Assembly: GCA_000934455.1 (NCBI GenBank)
Contig: KN884689.1
Location: forward strand, 33,110-87,907
Origin: Apostichopus parvimensis
Taxonomy: Eukaryota > Echinodermata > Holothuroidea > Aspidochirotida > Stichopodidae
DNA length: 54,798 nt
Reading direction: 5' to 3'
Under the pieces are notes generated by a model. That model worked only from the letters and a program-made list of their open reading frames with translations. It was not told the DNA's origin and made no database searches. Positions within the stretch are counted from its first letter, which is position 1. Every line of letters begins with the position of its first letter. The translations under genes were made by a program, and so were the position numbers. Positions 33,440-44,209 of the stretch are shown here, piece by piece.

Positions 33440-33470
33440 ATATATACATATATATATATATATATATACA
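33440..33470. repeat. (TA)n microsatellite
   Basis: About 30 bases of TA dinucleotides with one CA interruption. Confidence 0.95.
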
Positions 33471-34744
33471 GAATATACCATGCGGTACTTATTCTCTCTC
33501 GACCACCCACACAATTTCATTGCTTACACCCACATTGTCATAAATGGCAAGCCTTTTGTTCACAGTGATATTTGAAAGGTCAGCGATTATTATCAAGATG
33601 CAATTTGAGGACGAGTAGTGTTTTTTTTCTTTTTTTTCCTCTTTTTTTTCTCGTCTCTCTGCGAAATCTCTTTTTTTACTTTTTTCTTTGAAATATTTTC
33701 CAGCGGTATAACTGAATGTTAAATAAATTACTGAAGAAAGATGTTGACTTGTCACATTTAATACATTGATAGCGATGGGGGTCTCTGGTGGTCGTTTATA
33801 ACAAAATCTATTGCATTTTAAATACAGAGTAGATTCACCCTTTATGGAGTAACAAATCAAGTTTGACCATTGCATGAATGTAAAAGACGATTTCTAAGGT
33901 TGCTGTGATCTGGATGGTATACACAGACTCTTATTAATGGCATTATAAATCACTAAATGATTCAACAAATAAATGGGTCATTTGCTTTCAATCCTTTTTC
34001 AAAAAACAAAAAAATACTGCATATTATAAGTAATATGAAGAGAACTATGAAGAAGACATTATGATTCAAGATCATGTTTTTCTAATAGGTCATATTGTGA
34101 TGAATCCGTTGCTAATATTGTTGTGAAATTACTGTCTGTCTGTCAGCAAAATGAATACGATTGGGAAAATTTGTGATTAGACTTAACAGACTTTATATTA
34201 GATTGTATGTAATACTTTTAAAACAACTTTCATATGACATTGAGAGATATCAGTAAAAATTCCTTCACAAATATTATCACATATTTCTTTCTTACATTTA
34301 ACCTACCATTGTCAAAATAATGTGTATATGTTTGTATGTAAGTAGTAATTATACTTGATTAGCAATTAGCATGGCATTTTTAACAATGATGTTATGAAAG
34401 TTACACATAAGTACATCCATTTTATTTCTCAAATGTTATGATATTTTTCTGTATTTGCAGATAATTTTGAATATCAAATATATCACTGGTAACTTTTATG
34501 AAAAGAAAAAAAAATACAACAGTTTAGGATCTATTTCTTTCCTCCCCTATGTGTTTTGTAGTTTTCACTGAAGTAAAAATGTTAAGATCTGTATTGAGTT
34601 TGTAAATTTCATTCAAGAGGTTCTGAACTTTTTCTTTTATTGATAACCAATCCAATGACTATAGTACTTCATTTGGACCTTGGGAAGCATTCTTTTCTGA
34701 CATTTTAAGTCTATAGTTGTAATATGTAATTAGTCAGAGGGACA
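33471..34744. other. no gene recognised; Py-rich tract at 33620-33690
   Basis: The T/C tract (33620-33690) makes a Lys/Glu-rich minus-strand ORF (33489-33875) that is probably an artefact. The rest is AT-rich. Confidence 0.5.
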
Positions 34745-34786
34745 TGACAGTTTCGATCTTAACTGAATCTTCTTCGGAGGCTAAAC
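34745..34786 (-). repeat. hammerhead-like repeat R2, diverged copy
   Basis: On the minus strand it reads TAGCCTCCGAAGAAGATTC then AAGATCGAAACTGTC, matching the core of the foldback at 50669-50838 (TAGCCTTTGAAGAAGATCC, GGATCGAAACGTC). Confidence 0.55.
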
Positions 34787-35277
34787 TAAAATGAAAACAG
34801 ATGATAACAAACTATGAACACATTAAGAGACACAGATGAACAGACAGATGACTTGGATAAATGAGTGGTGGATAGAGCAAACATAGACACAACAAAGGAG
34901 AGGCAAGATGGAAGGTAAAGGCGATGAGAGGATTAAGGGTTGTGGAGATAAACTTTGAGGGGAGTGAAAATGGAAGGTAATTAATATAAATGGCAGTGAA
35001 AAGGGAGGGGAATATTCCAGAGGTTTTAGAGGTCCTTGTACTCTTGATGGTGACAGGAAAGATTTTCTCAATATTACGAAATTGGTTTTATAGAAGTCTT
35101 CTGTATAATTTTTGTGTGTGTATGTGTGTTTCTGTGAAGTTTATCAACTGTTTGTACAGAAGATAAAAGTTGCTAAAAAATCATTGCATTGCCTCGAAAG
35201 TTGATTAAATTGTTTGCCCTGAATCTCATTCTGTATGGTAACACACACACAAAGCACCCTGCCAAAAGAAATTGCCA
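34787..35277. other. no gene recognised
   Basis: A purine-rich stretch (34880-35020) produces a minus-strand Ser/Pro ORF (34823-35071) judged to be chance. GT microsatellite at 35113-35130. Confidence 0.5.
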
Positions 35278-35442
35278 AATGTATGGCGTCCAGTTACAGA
35301 GTTGTTGACAATTGACAATTCATACTCATGGACATTAAATATGAATGTAAGAGACTGACTTCGGTCAGCTTGCAGCTTTGATAAGCCAATGAGGCTTCTT
35401 CGCGAGCCTGCTTGCAGGAGGATCTAAAATACATACATACAA
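35278..35442 (-). repeat. dispersed hairpin-rich repeat R1, copy 3 (inverted)
   Basis: Reverse-complement match to the copies at 4430 and 17168, including the ATTTTAGATCCTCCTGCAAG start, the AAGCC/GGCTT and CTGAC/GTCAG stems, and the tail GTCAACAACTCTGTAACTGG ACGCCATACATTT. Confidence 0.88.
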
Positions 35443-35472
35443 ATAGGAAACTGAAGAAACGTAACATAATTT

Positions 35473-35724
35473 TTAAACATTTTGTTTACAAAATAATGAA
35501 TTTAGCCAGACACCTCCAGTATTGCACAGAGAATAACAATAGTCACCATCTGCATCTGTGTGGAAAGATGGCCTTCGGGGGACACTGTACAGTCTGCAAA
35601 AAGTTTTAAAAACACTTAACTTCGGACCACTGGAATGTGCAAAGTGTTCTTCACGTCCAGGATGGATCACCTCTTCAATATTATCATCAAACCAAATCAA
35701 GACAGATTCTTGGCTCTGTAACAT
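35473..35724 (-). CDS. coding-like ORF with ATG start, 83 codons, hypothetical
   Basis: ATG at 35724-35722 has an in-frame TGA two codons upstream. The frame reads MLQSQESVLIWFDDNIEEVI, HPGREEHFAHSSGPKL, then a basic RLYSVPRRPSFH and an acidic, Cys-containing DADGDYCYSLCNTGG before TAA at 35473. Codons are rich in GAN and GGN, which is more coding-like than most frames here. A GGAG|GTGTCT donor-like site lies near the end. The plus strand is also open (35558-35824), so strand is not certain. It sits 30 bases from repeat R1 copy 3 and could be a mobile-element fragment. Confidence 0.28.
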   Translation of the reverse strand: MLQSQESVLIWFDDNIEEVIHPGREEHFAHSSGPKLSVFKTFCRLYSVPRRPSFHTDADGDYCYSLCNTGGVWLNSLFCKQNV

Positions 35725-35973
35725 TAATCAAGTACCCATGTCACGCAAACCTTTGCGAATGACTGTTCTTCCTCCGAGCAGACAAAATCGCACCAAACAA
35801 AAAGTAAAAAATTTAGCATCTTAGTACTTGTGATTTTGTAACCCATTTTAAAGAGGTAGTACAGGGTAGCAATTTAGTTGTATTCTGTTTGTATGTCTAA
35901 TACCAAAAAAAATCATGTAAATTAATAAGCATGAAGTAAAAGTGAAAAAAAAAGAGGGAAGGGGGGGGGGATG

Positions 35974-36420
35974 TTACTTGGAATTATGTGAGAGTGGAGA
36001 GAAAAAAGAAGGATCAAAACTTAAAGTTGTTTTCCTTCCTGTTTTCCTTCCAAATTTAGTCCGCTCTGCTTTGAGATGATTTGCAAGGAAGTTACTACTC
36101 TTAATTTGTGTATAAAAGTCGTACAAACGATAGAGATAACAATTGCAATGCCATTTTAATAGACAATTTGGATCCAAAATACTGAATGCTACTTTAACTT
36201 CAAACGGAGAAGAAGAAAAAAGGAAAAAAAGGAGAAAAAAGCCTGTTAAAATGTCAAGGATGAAGCGTGACCTTCTTTGGCCTCTATGTATAGCACAGAA
36301 TGCAAGCATCAAGTGATAGACATAGCAAAATGTTTGCTTACAGCGTGCTAGGGAGGAGCTCACCAAATGGATTGACAAACTATAGCAGCAAATGGGAGAA
36401 GCGCTTAGCAGTCCCAGCAA
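35974..36420 (-). CDS. 148-codon ORF, probably chance or partly intronic
   Basis: The minus-strand frame has a hydrophobic, Cys-rich N-terminal half and a Phe/Leu run (GFFLLFFLF) encoded by a T/C tract that would serve equally well as a splice-acceptor pyrimidine tract. The second half is basic (FGRKTGRKTTLSFD). It starts with TTG, not ATG. Lack of ATG and the low-complexity centre argue against one continuous coding unit. Confidence 0.15.
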   Translation of the reverse strand: MLGLLSASPICCYSLSIHLVSSSLARCKQTFCYVYHLMLAFCAIHRGQRRSRFILDILTGFFLLFFLFSSSPFEVKVAFSILDPNCLLKWHCNCYLYRLYDFYTQIKSSNFLANHLKAERTKFGRKTGRKTTLSFDPSFFSPLSHNSK

Positions 36421-37149
36421 AGGTCAATTAGCACTCTGCAAAATTTATCAGGAGAAGTTTAAAAAAAATATATATAAAAAAAAAAAAACACTGTATTTAC
36501 AAAGACAGCAGGGGCCAAGGGTTAAAATGAGTTGCAAACTGCTGCAGCTTTTGTAAGACCACGATCCTCTCAAAGAACCTTACAAGATGAACTGTCATCA
36601 AGCATTTAACATGTATTTATTGCTAGCTGTTGCTAATAGCTGACCAAAATTTACATCTTTATGGGCCTGAACTGGACATTCAAATATACTTAGGTTTTTC
36701 TTCAATTATAATTTAAGCAATGCAGCTTTGATTTATTCCTAGAGAAGCTGATCCCCTGTTAAGTTTAGGTATATAATCTTCTTAAAAACCCATGTGACTT
36801 TACTGGGAATCGGAGAATACCTCTGAGAAATTAACCGCTATCAGCAGCAGTAAGTAGCCTACTACTACTAACCCATGAAAACTTAAGCTTCTCAACCCTC
36901 ATCTGTATTGCTCCGTCAGCTACCATCCGATTCACTGATGCACATGCTGACAGTTCCTATAATCTCTTTGAGTATACGTTTGACCTTGTCTGACAAGAGG
37001 TACTCTGGGAAATAGATTTGATGTGGTTACTTGTTTGTAGATGAATGGCCACGATTTATTGACCTTGTAAGGTGGTCATTGAAGATCAGAGCAGATTGCA
37101 TCATTCCATCACTCCCTTGACTTGGCCGTGTTCTCTCACGTCTCTGCAG
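36421..37149. other. no gene recognised; Py-rich acceptor at its end
   Basis: The last 300 bases are GC-richer than the surroundings and include an imperfect inverted repeat (ATCACTCCCTTGACTTGGC at about 37107 and GCCAAGGGAGTGAT at about 37209), the second arm of which lies in the next exon. Confidence 0.4.
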
Positions 37150-37227
37150 AGAGCTGCGATCTCTGCCTATGAGTTATTCTGACGATCCTTTGGGTTCCGA
37201 TCTCATTAGCCAAGGGAGTGATTTAAG
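37150..37227 (+). CDS. candidate internal exon, symmetric phase 2-2, acidic Ser-rich peptide
   Basis: The acceptor (GTTCTCTCACGTCTCTGCAG) ends at 37149 and the donor is TTTAAG|GTAATT at 37227/37228. The only frame open throughout is entered after two leftover bases: ELRSLPMSYSDDPLGSDL, then ISQGSDL plus two bases. Length 78 bases, so insertion or skipping would keep frame, as in an alternatively used cassette exon. GC and CpG content exceed the flanks. It is phase-compatible with the exon ending at 30953. The peptide resembles a flexible linker and no domain is recognised. Confidence 0.45.
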
Positions 37228-37235
37228 GTAATTAT

Positions 37236-37610
37236 GTATAGGTCAGGTACCGAAGGTATGAGAATGCTGCAATAACACATTAAAGTGCCTTTTTGTGTAG
37301 GTGAGGTACCGAAGGTTTCTGAATGCTGCAATAACACATTAAAGTGCCTTTTTGTATAGGTGAGGTACCGAAGGTTTCTGAATGCTGCAATAACACATTA
37401 AAGTGCCTTTTTGTATAGGTGAGGTAACGAAAAGTTTGTGAATGCTGCAATAACACATTAAAGTGCCTTTTTGTATAGGTGAGGTACGGAAGGTTTGTGA
37501 ATGCTGCAATAACACATTAAAGTGCCTCTTTGTATAGGTGAGGTACTGAAGGTTTGTGAATGCTGCAATAACACACTAAAGTGCCTTTTTTGTATAGGTG
37601 AGGTACTCTA
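37236..37610. repeat. 59-bp tandem repeat, about 6.3 copies, starting 8 bases after an exon donor
   Basis: The unit runs GTATAGGTGAGGTACCGAAG, GTTTGTGAATGCTGCAATAA, CACATTAAAGTGCCTTTTT. The GTATAGGTGAG landmark falls at 37236, 37295, 37354, 37413, 37473, 37532 and 37592. Every copy carries TTTTTGTATAG|GTGAGG, which looks like a short pyrimidine-tract acceptor joined to a donor. Confidence 0.96.
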
Positions 37611-37809
37611 TGAGGAGATCTTTGCTAAACGTTTGGATGATAAAGAAAAAAAAATTAAAAAACTTTACCTACCAAACATGTTTTCCATGGTCTACAAACT
37701 CATTTTTATGCCTATATGATTTCATTCCATTTCCATTCTCAGGAAAATTTTTAGCAAATCTATGACAAACTTGAAAATGATGTCAAATCATGGCAAATTT
37801 TAAGGATAT
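37611..37809. other. no gene recognised
   Basis: Short spacer. Confidence 0.5.
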
Positions 37810-38258
37810 TTGCTCATTGTCCATTGGGCAACCAGGGCTGTCTTTTTTTTTGGTTGTCCAAACAGGAAACTTGGTTGTCCTAAAATTGTAGCAAAACAAC
37901 AAAGAATGATCAATATACATGTGCAATGTAGGAGAGTTGTGTAGGCGGGCACTATGCCTAGCCTAGGTTTGGTGAATATGTACAACACCAGCTTTGGCCA
38001 ATTAAATTGAAACTCTCAGGACTTAGGTTGGATCATAGTCGTACAAATATTTGTGTGCTTAGTTTAGTATCTCCAAACTGACAGAGGTATACCAATTTAT
38101 CATACTACCTATTTGGGGGTATTTAGTTACAATGCAATCCGAATTTGACGTAGCCTAGGCTAGGCTAAAACAATTAGTCCTCCATCGAACGATCACCAAA
38201 GCTCATTTTGGTAGTCCGAACAGAAATTTGGTCGTCCCAGAAGTTTGCCCTGCAAATT
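37810..38258 (+). repeat. dispersed repeat R3, copy A, with direct terminal repeats
   Basis: Bases 37852-37880 (GGTTGTCCAAACAGGAAACT...) recur in the same orientation at 38210-38238 (GGTAGTCCGAACAGAAATTT...). Between them lie landmarks shared with copies B and C: ACACCAGCTTTGGCC, ATACCAATTTATCA, GTTACAATGCAATC, GAATTTGACGTA. The 3' edge is TTGCCCTGCAAATT. This copy has an extra segment near 37947-37970. Confidence 0.8.
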
Positions 38259-39627
38259 AAAACTGTACACTGCGCTAAGAGCAAAATGAGAAAGATTGGA
38301 TCAATAATGAGAATTATCTGTTTATGAAACTGTTCTATTCTTATCATACTTTCCGTTTACATTTTTTCTCACTAAATTTATCACTATTAAGTCTATTACT
38401 TATTGAATACGCATTGAATGTCCTATGGGAAAACCACTGTGTAGTGGTTATCCAATCAGTGAGGGCAACTGAATATCTCTTTCTGCAACCTTAAACTGTA
38501 CAGGGAATCATCTATTAAAATACATAGCAATATGGCCAAATTGCTACAGAAATAATGTGTGCTGTACCCTTTGAGTTTGCACACATAATCTTTATACAAG
38601 TTTGACATTTCATTACTTTGTGATGAACTAGATTCATAAAGATTGATAAAAAGTGTGAACTATAGTCCTTGAAATAATTCTTTACACTTTGATAAAAAGA
38701 CAAAAAACTTTCATTTCAAAACAAAATTCACTCACTAGCAGATCTTAAACTTCACATCAACAATGGTGGACAACTTTGCATTTTCAGACAACCTTAGAAA
38801 GAAAAATTTCCATCTTCCAAATGAATTTTGTAAAAAAAACATTTTCATAAAAGAGATTAGTATTACATGTTTTGAAATAAACTTTGAGCAATCTGGCTGG
38901 GATAGCCTAAATAAAACACAGAGACCAAATTTTATTTCTTCTGCTCATTGATATCTCTGGTTAATACTATATATCTGACAGATCTCACAGCAATGATTTC
39001 CATCAGTAGCCTACCTGGTATCGAACAAGTGGCATATCTTGATACCACTGAACACTGACTCGATCAGCCAGGCTCATAATGGCCACCCAATCTCAAACCT
39101 AAGTTGGCAGTTCTTGTAGCAGTGGGGCCAACAAAAATGACCAATAAATACAAGAAATACTGCATTCCTACTAACTTTCAACTTGGCACCAACATCACAG
39201 TAATGCCATCACACTTTGCCTTCACTGCGATCCTCTCTCGATAATGTACACTCTAACTTGAGAAGGGTTGGGTGCGGAAATGAAAAGGACCAAGGGGGTT
39301 TGAATTTAAAAGTCCATCCATGGACCAACATGCAGGAACATGTAACTTCAGTGGAGTTAACAAGAAAAAAAGTGCAGTTATCCCAATATATTGAAGAAAT
39401 TATTAAGTCTGATTACATTACAAATTGAGAAAGGTTCCATTAGTTTTGTCTCCTCTGAACTACAACTTAGCCAAAGTTGTCTTTCATTATATACTGTTAT
39501 AATTAAGTGATACAACCTAGTTTGCAGCTTGGACAACTTAAGGAAATTCATGTTGTGTTTAGCTTTGTATAACGACAGGACAGGATAACTACATTACTTG
39601 ATTTAACAGTCCTAAACAAAACTACAT
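38259..39627. other. no gene recognised
   Basis: AT-rich sequence; ORFs at 38515-38703, 38763-38951 and 39216-39428 have no splice or signal support. Confidence 0.5.
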
Positions 39628-39750
39628 TAAAATATATATTCTTTGTACTGAAGATCAGTATATTAGAGAGTAATATGTAATACATGTATATACATGTATT
39701 AAATATTACTATCTAATATACTGATCTTCAGTACAAAAGAATATATTTTA
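39628..39750. repeat. near-perfect palindrome, about 60-base arms, no loop
   Basis: The left arm (TAAAATATATATTCTTTGTA, CTGAAGATCAGTATATTAGA...) is matched by its reverse complement to the right, meeting in the self-complementary ATACATGTATATACATGTAT at 39680-39699. Only small indels and a few mismatches separate the arms. Confidence 0.92.
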
Positions 39751-40388
39751 ATCTATATAGATCTATATTAGTCAAGCTACAAACAAAGCACTTGACTTTT
39801 CTATAGTCTTTACAGATTGATAATAGATACATGTTACATTATTGATCATCCCTACAGTCAAAATTAATATAACCATTGTCATCAGCCAATCATGCATTTT
39901 CACGATTAAGAGATGGACAAACGATTTTTGTATACGTTTAAATTAAATGTGGTGTCCTACAGTCCTGTGCTCTAAACGAGCCGGGGGTTAATCTCTCTTT
40001 ATAAATTTTGTTTTCTTTCTTCATGGATCCTCTTTTCTCTCTGGATGCATTTACGGCTGAAAGAATGTCGAGCACGGCTCGATGATACAGTTATATTAAG
40101 TAATTGTCTGAACACTCAAAGACTCAAATAATTAGCACTTTACTGTTGATGGATAATTGCCACACAATCATCATGATATGTTGTTAGCCATAATACCTAT
40201 ACGCTCCTGGCTCATCTCAAATTGGAATGTGGTATACCGCAAAAATCAATTTTCACCTTCCTAATAGGCATGATCTAAAACCAAGATAACTGGTGTCCCG
40301 GTCACTACAGAGGAATAAAGGAACACCACGTAGTAATTAAGTAACCATAAAGTATATAAATATATATAAATAATATATATATAAATCT
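39751..40388. other. no gene recognised
   Basis: AT-rich, with a TA-rich patch at 40352-40385 and a CpG-containing patch at 39970-40085 (ACGAGCCGGGG ... GAGCACGGCTCG). Confidence 0.5.
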
Positions 40389-40775
40389 CACGGCAAGGCA
40401 AATTTTTAACAGTTGCTCAGATCATCAGAGACAACCAAATTTCTGTTCGGGCAACCAAAATCGGTTATGGTGGTTGTCCGGCAGATGACTGGTTGTTTAC
40501 ATCAAATTCAGATTGCAATGTAACTAAAATACCACAATGTAGGTAAAATGATAAATTGGTATTACCCTTCATCACTTTAATGATATTGACAAAATTTAAA
40601 GAGAAAATAGTGGTAGGCCTCTGATCCAACAGCCCAAAGGGAGATTTTACTGGCCCAAAGTTGGTGTTCTATTCACCAACCTACACAACTCTTACACTGT
40701 ATGTAATAATATTTGTTTCTTTGGTTATTTTGGTACATTTTTCTTGACATCCAAATTTGTTGTTTGGACAAGCAT
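40389..40775 (-). repeat. dispersed repeat R3, copy B (inverted)
   Basis: On the minus strand it runs from the terminal repeat at 40773-40743 (GCTTGTCCAAACAACAAATT...) through GAACACCAACTTTGGGCC, ACCAATTTATCAT and GTTACATTGCAATCTGAATT to the second terminal repeat at 40456-40430 (GGTTGCCCGAACAGAAATTT...) and the edge TTGCCTTGCCGTG. Confidence 0.8.
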
Positions 40776-41549
40776 AATGTAAGAACTGGTTCATGTATTA
40801 GATTATTGTAAATCCACATGAATCATCCAGTTAAGCCCCTCTCCACAGCCCCAGCTCCCGCCCCCCTTCCCCCACCCATTCACCACTGGTTACACTTTTA
40901 GTATAATTTCAATACAAAAATTCATGCCCACTTTCTGAAGGTTATAAATGCAACATTGCAAAAAATCATCCGCTTAATATTACGATGACCAGAAATAGTA
41001 AGAAAATGTTGACCAAAAGAAACCGTTTTCAAGCACCATTTCTACCCTTATTTCTCGACAGGATGATAGGATTTCAGTTTATGCCTAGCGATTGTTAAAT
41101 GTCACTTCATGAGACATACTTAAAGAGAGGAAAGAAGTTATATGATATAGCTGGACTTTGAATGACTAAAGGTGTGTTGCGTGCCAAGTTACCAGCAAGC
41201 ATTATAGACAAGAACCACTTGAATGCCCCCTTAGACTATGATCGTTTTAGAAGAAGACTATGATCGTTTTAGAAGATGACATTGAGAATACAAGTGGCTC
41301 GGTCTGGAGCTATTTAATTAATAGTTGAGTGATATCCACCATCTGCTCATTATTTCAGAATCAGTTTCCCAAATTATTCCAGCAGTCATCTTGAACCTAG
41401 ATGCATGGCTAACAGGGCGACCTCACTGTTTCATCTTCAGTAGCTGTGTGACTTCTACTGGGGAGTCTCGTTTGACACAGTTATCAATCACTTTTTCATA
41501 ACCTGCCTTAGTATCATTAAATCATGATTTTTTGTGTTTCTGTGATTAG
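40776..41549. other. no gene recognised; 24-bp duplication at 41236-41276
   Basis: C-rich tract at 40857-40877. A 24-bp tandem duplication (GACTATGATCGTTTTAGAAG) lies near 41236-41276. Ends in a moderate acceptor. Confidence 0.5.
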
Positions 41550-41791
41550 TGTTAAGGACTATACAGTCTACCATGACTGTACCATTTAGGGATAGTCCTA
41601 AGGTATCGCTTATTTCGTTTGTTCGGGCGTATTGTCTGTCATTTCCCGCTAATGTTCACCAAGCCGACGAACAGCCACTCCTGATACAAAAGGGGTATAC
41701 CTCTCTTTACAATGAAAATAACAGTCAAACAAACAATAGACATTCCTATTGTTTCTTTCTTTCTTTTCTTCTTTTTATAACCCTCTGCTAA
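41550..41791 (+). CDS. candidate exon, unknown product
   Basis: The acceptor (TTTTGTGTTTCTGTGATTAG) ends at 41549. The frame continues LRTIQSTMTVPFRDSPKVSL, ISFVRAYCLSFPANVHQADE and on to TAA at 41789-41791. CpG is raised in the middle (ATCGC, TTCGTTTGTTCGGGCG, GCCGACGAAC). A possible donor AAG|GTATCG lies at about 41602. The T/C-rich end (CFFLSFLLFITLC) is low complexity and weakens the case. Confidence 0.22.
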
Positions 41792-42266
41792 TTATTCATA
41801 TATATTCTATCATTTTTTTCTTGTTTTTCCATGCGAAGAATTTCAATAAGGTACCAAACGATTTCACAAACCTGGTTTCCATGGTTCGAAGGGTTTTCCA
41901 ACCCAGTGTTACAGATTATGTTTATAAGGAACTGTATTTCTCCTTAACTCTACTCTGAATAAAATTAACTACAAGATTGCAGCTAGGTCAATGTACACTC
42001 CAGCTTAAATATATACCTGTTACTTACAGGTCGATCTCTTCGGATATATCTAACTTTGCAAAATTCAGAACATTTCAAAGAAAAATGATCTGTTTTCAAA
42101 GGAAAACTGAATATCTGCTAGAAATCAGGCTGACAAACTCACAATTACTACCTAGTTCCCCATTCCATAGTTTTTTTTACTGCTTATAAAACTGTTTCAT
42201 TTGTCAATGCTTAAAAAAAAACCTGCATGTTCTTCAGAAATAATTGTTCACAATTACAGATAGCAT
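41792..42266. other. no firm gene
   Basis: A plus-strand ORF at 41977-42189 follows an acceptor-like ACCTGTTACTTACAG (about 42031), but the same site is a donor-like sequence on the minus strand. Strand and coding status unresolved. Confidence 0.35.
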
Positions 42267-42584
42267 NNNNNNNNNNNNNNNNNNNNNNNNNNNNNNNNNN
42301 NNNNNNNNNNNNNNNNNNNNNNNNNNNNNNNNNNNNNNNNNNNNNNNNNNNNNNNNNNNNNNNNNNNNNNNNNNNNNNNNNNNNNNNNNNNNNNNNNNNN
42401 NNNNNNNNNNNNNNNNNNNNNNNNNNNNNNNNNNNNNNNNNNNNNNNNNNNNNNNNNNNNNNNNNNNNNNNNNNNNNNNNNNNNNNNNNNNNNNNNNNNN
42501 NNNNNNNNNNNNNNNNNNNNNNNNNNNNNNNNNNNNNNNNNNNNNNNNNNNNNNNNNNNNNNNNNNNNNNNNNNNNNNNNNNNN
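42267..42584. other. assembly gap, 318 N
   Basis: A run of 318 N. Open frames reported across it are artefacts. Confidence 1.
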
Positions 42585-42790
42585 ACACAACTTGTACTTC
42601 CAAGATGGCATAACCGCCAAATTTTTCACAGATTCGTAATGCCCGAGGCATTTTATGTACATCGGCCACACTTACACTGTGTGCAGATGGTGTGTTTATT
42701 GCCACTACATTTTATGCATCGAGGTGCACGGCAACACGTTGGCTGTCAAAGCTAAGGCGAAAAATGCTGCGCTGATTATACACACATAGT
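42585..42790. other. GC-richer stretch at the gap edge, possible partial exon
   Basis: Both strands are open beside the gap. The minus strand reads SVADVHKMPRALRICEKF, then GGYAILEVQVV into the gap; the plus strand is also protein-like. CpG content is raised. The gap hides whatever would decide between them. Confidence 0.2.
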
Positions 42791-44209
42791 ATACGAGGGA
42801 GAAGATGTGGCAATAAGTTGTGAGTTTGATAAGCTGCATTATGGGCCTGGTAATCTAGACTGATAAAGAAACATAAGAAGTTGTGGAGAGAAACAAGTGT
42901 ATATTAAGAGAAGAGTCTCTAACGATCATCGTATCAACCGCAATCATCAAAGAACAGGGAAGAAGAAAGAGAGGAAGGGAGATGAGGGTCGAGTGTGATC
43001 TGTTTATTGACACAATTTTTTTAAATTTTTTTCAAACTATCAACAGAGGACGGGTCTGCTGTGAATACTGAAAAAAAAAAAAATGTATGTAAAAACTATG
43101 CACAGTCTGAAGGGGAGTAAAAAGTAGCTCCTTTTTTTCCTTTCTTATTTAGTTGAGGATAATTAATCATTATGCATCCAAATATACTTAATTCTAATTA
43201 AATGATACCTCAATTATGTACAAACCTTTGCCATCCTTCTAATTAACCGTAATTAGCATTAGTCTATTAAGGCATATCAGCATTACAAAACTGAATGAAA
43301 TTTTCACTGCTCTTTTAACGGACACCTTAAGATTGTTTTTTCTGTTTACAGTAGTTCAATATTAATTTTGACTAAAACTCTCTTTTTTCCTTTAACTAAT
43401 GTTTCATTTAACTAAATAAATAATTCATCCAGCTTATGTTAATATACATGCAAAATATTATGCTATGAATAAGAGAAAATAAGAGCCAATGTGTGCATTA
43501 ATGGTAACATTTATAATACCAAACATATTTATGTCTATGATATTTATATGTCCTACAGTATCTCCTATATCTTTAAAACAGACAAAAATCACTGCAAGAT
43601 TAATTAAACCAACTGGCTGGAATTCATTAACTAAAATATCACTTTTTTAACTCCCAGTAGACTTCTTTGTTTGTTTATTAATGAATTTAATAGTTTCTTT
43701 AATCCCATATGAACCGTATGAACAGTTTTCCACCCAAATAGCTGGAAATTAACCTACTATAGTATTTATGCAATTATTGCTAACAATAATACCAACAGCA
43801 TCTAGTTTTATGTGCAGAATAGGATGTCATATGTAGGGACATCTTCCATTTAGTGTTATAGGCCCAGACTAATAGTAGTTTTGCTTAGATTAATAACCAC
43901 TAAACATTTGTTTTGACAATAAAATGGAGCAATTTTACCAAGTATAAATTTGATCTTGTGTGTGTATTTTGTGACTGGAGATACCATACCGCTTGTCAAA
44001 CATATTTTTTTTTTGCTTTCTACATGATTATAGTTTTGCCAATACTTTGATTTCTCTCCAATTTAACTCCTTGGACATACAATTTACATCTAATAGACTG
44101 AGGGACAGTAAATCCAAAACTGACTGGCACTTAAGATGGTAGAATGAGGAGGGGCAATGACTGGGGAGCCGGTAAATGGTGCACACAGTGTTAAAGGGTT
44201 ACCATGGAC
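42791..44209. other. no gene recognised
   Basis: Strongly AT-rich sequence with poly-T/A tracts; no supported ORF. Confidence 0.5.

Noticed and set aside
33489-33875. 128-codon minus-strand ORF with a Lys/Glu-rich centre
   Set aside because: The centre is the antisense of a long T/C tract; remainder has no splice or codon support.
42211-42705. Four long ORFs of up to 164 codons
   Set aside because: Mostly the 318-N gap translated as X.
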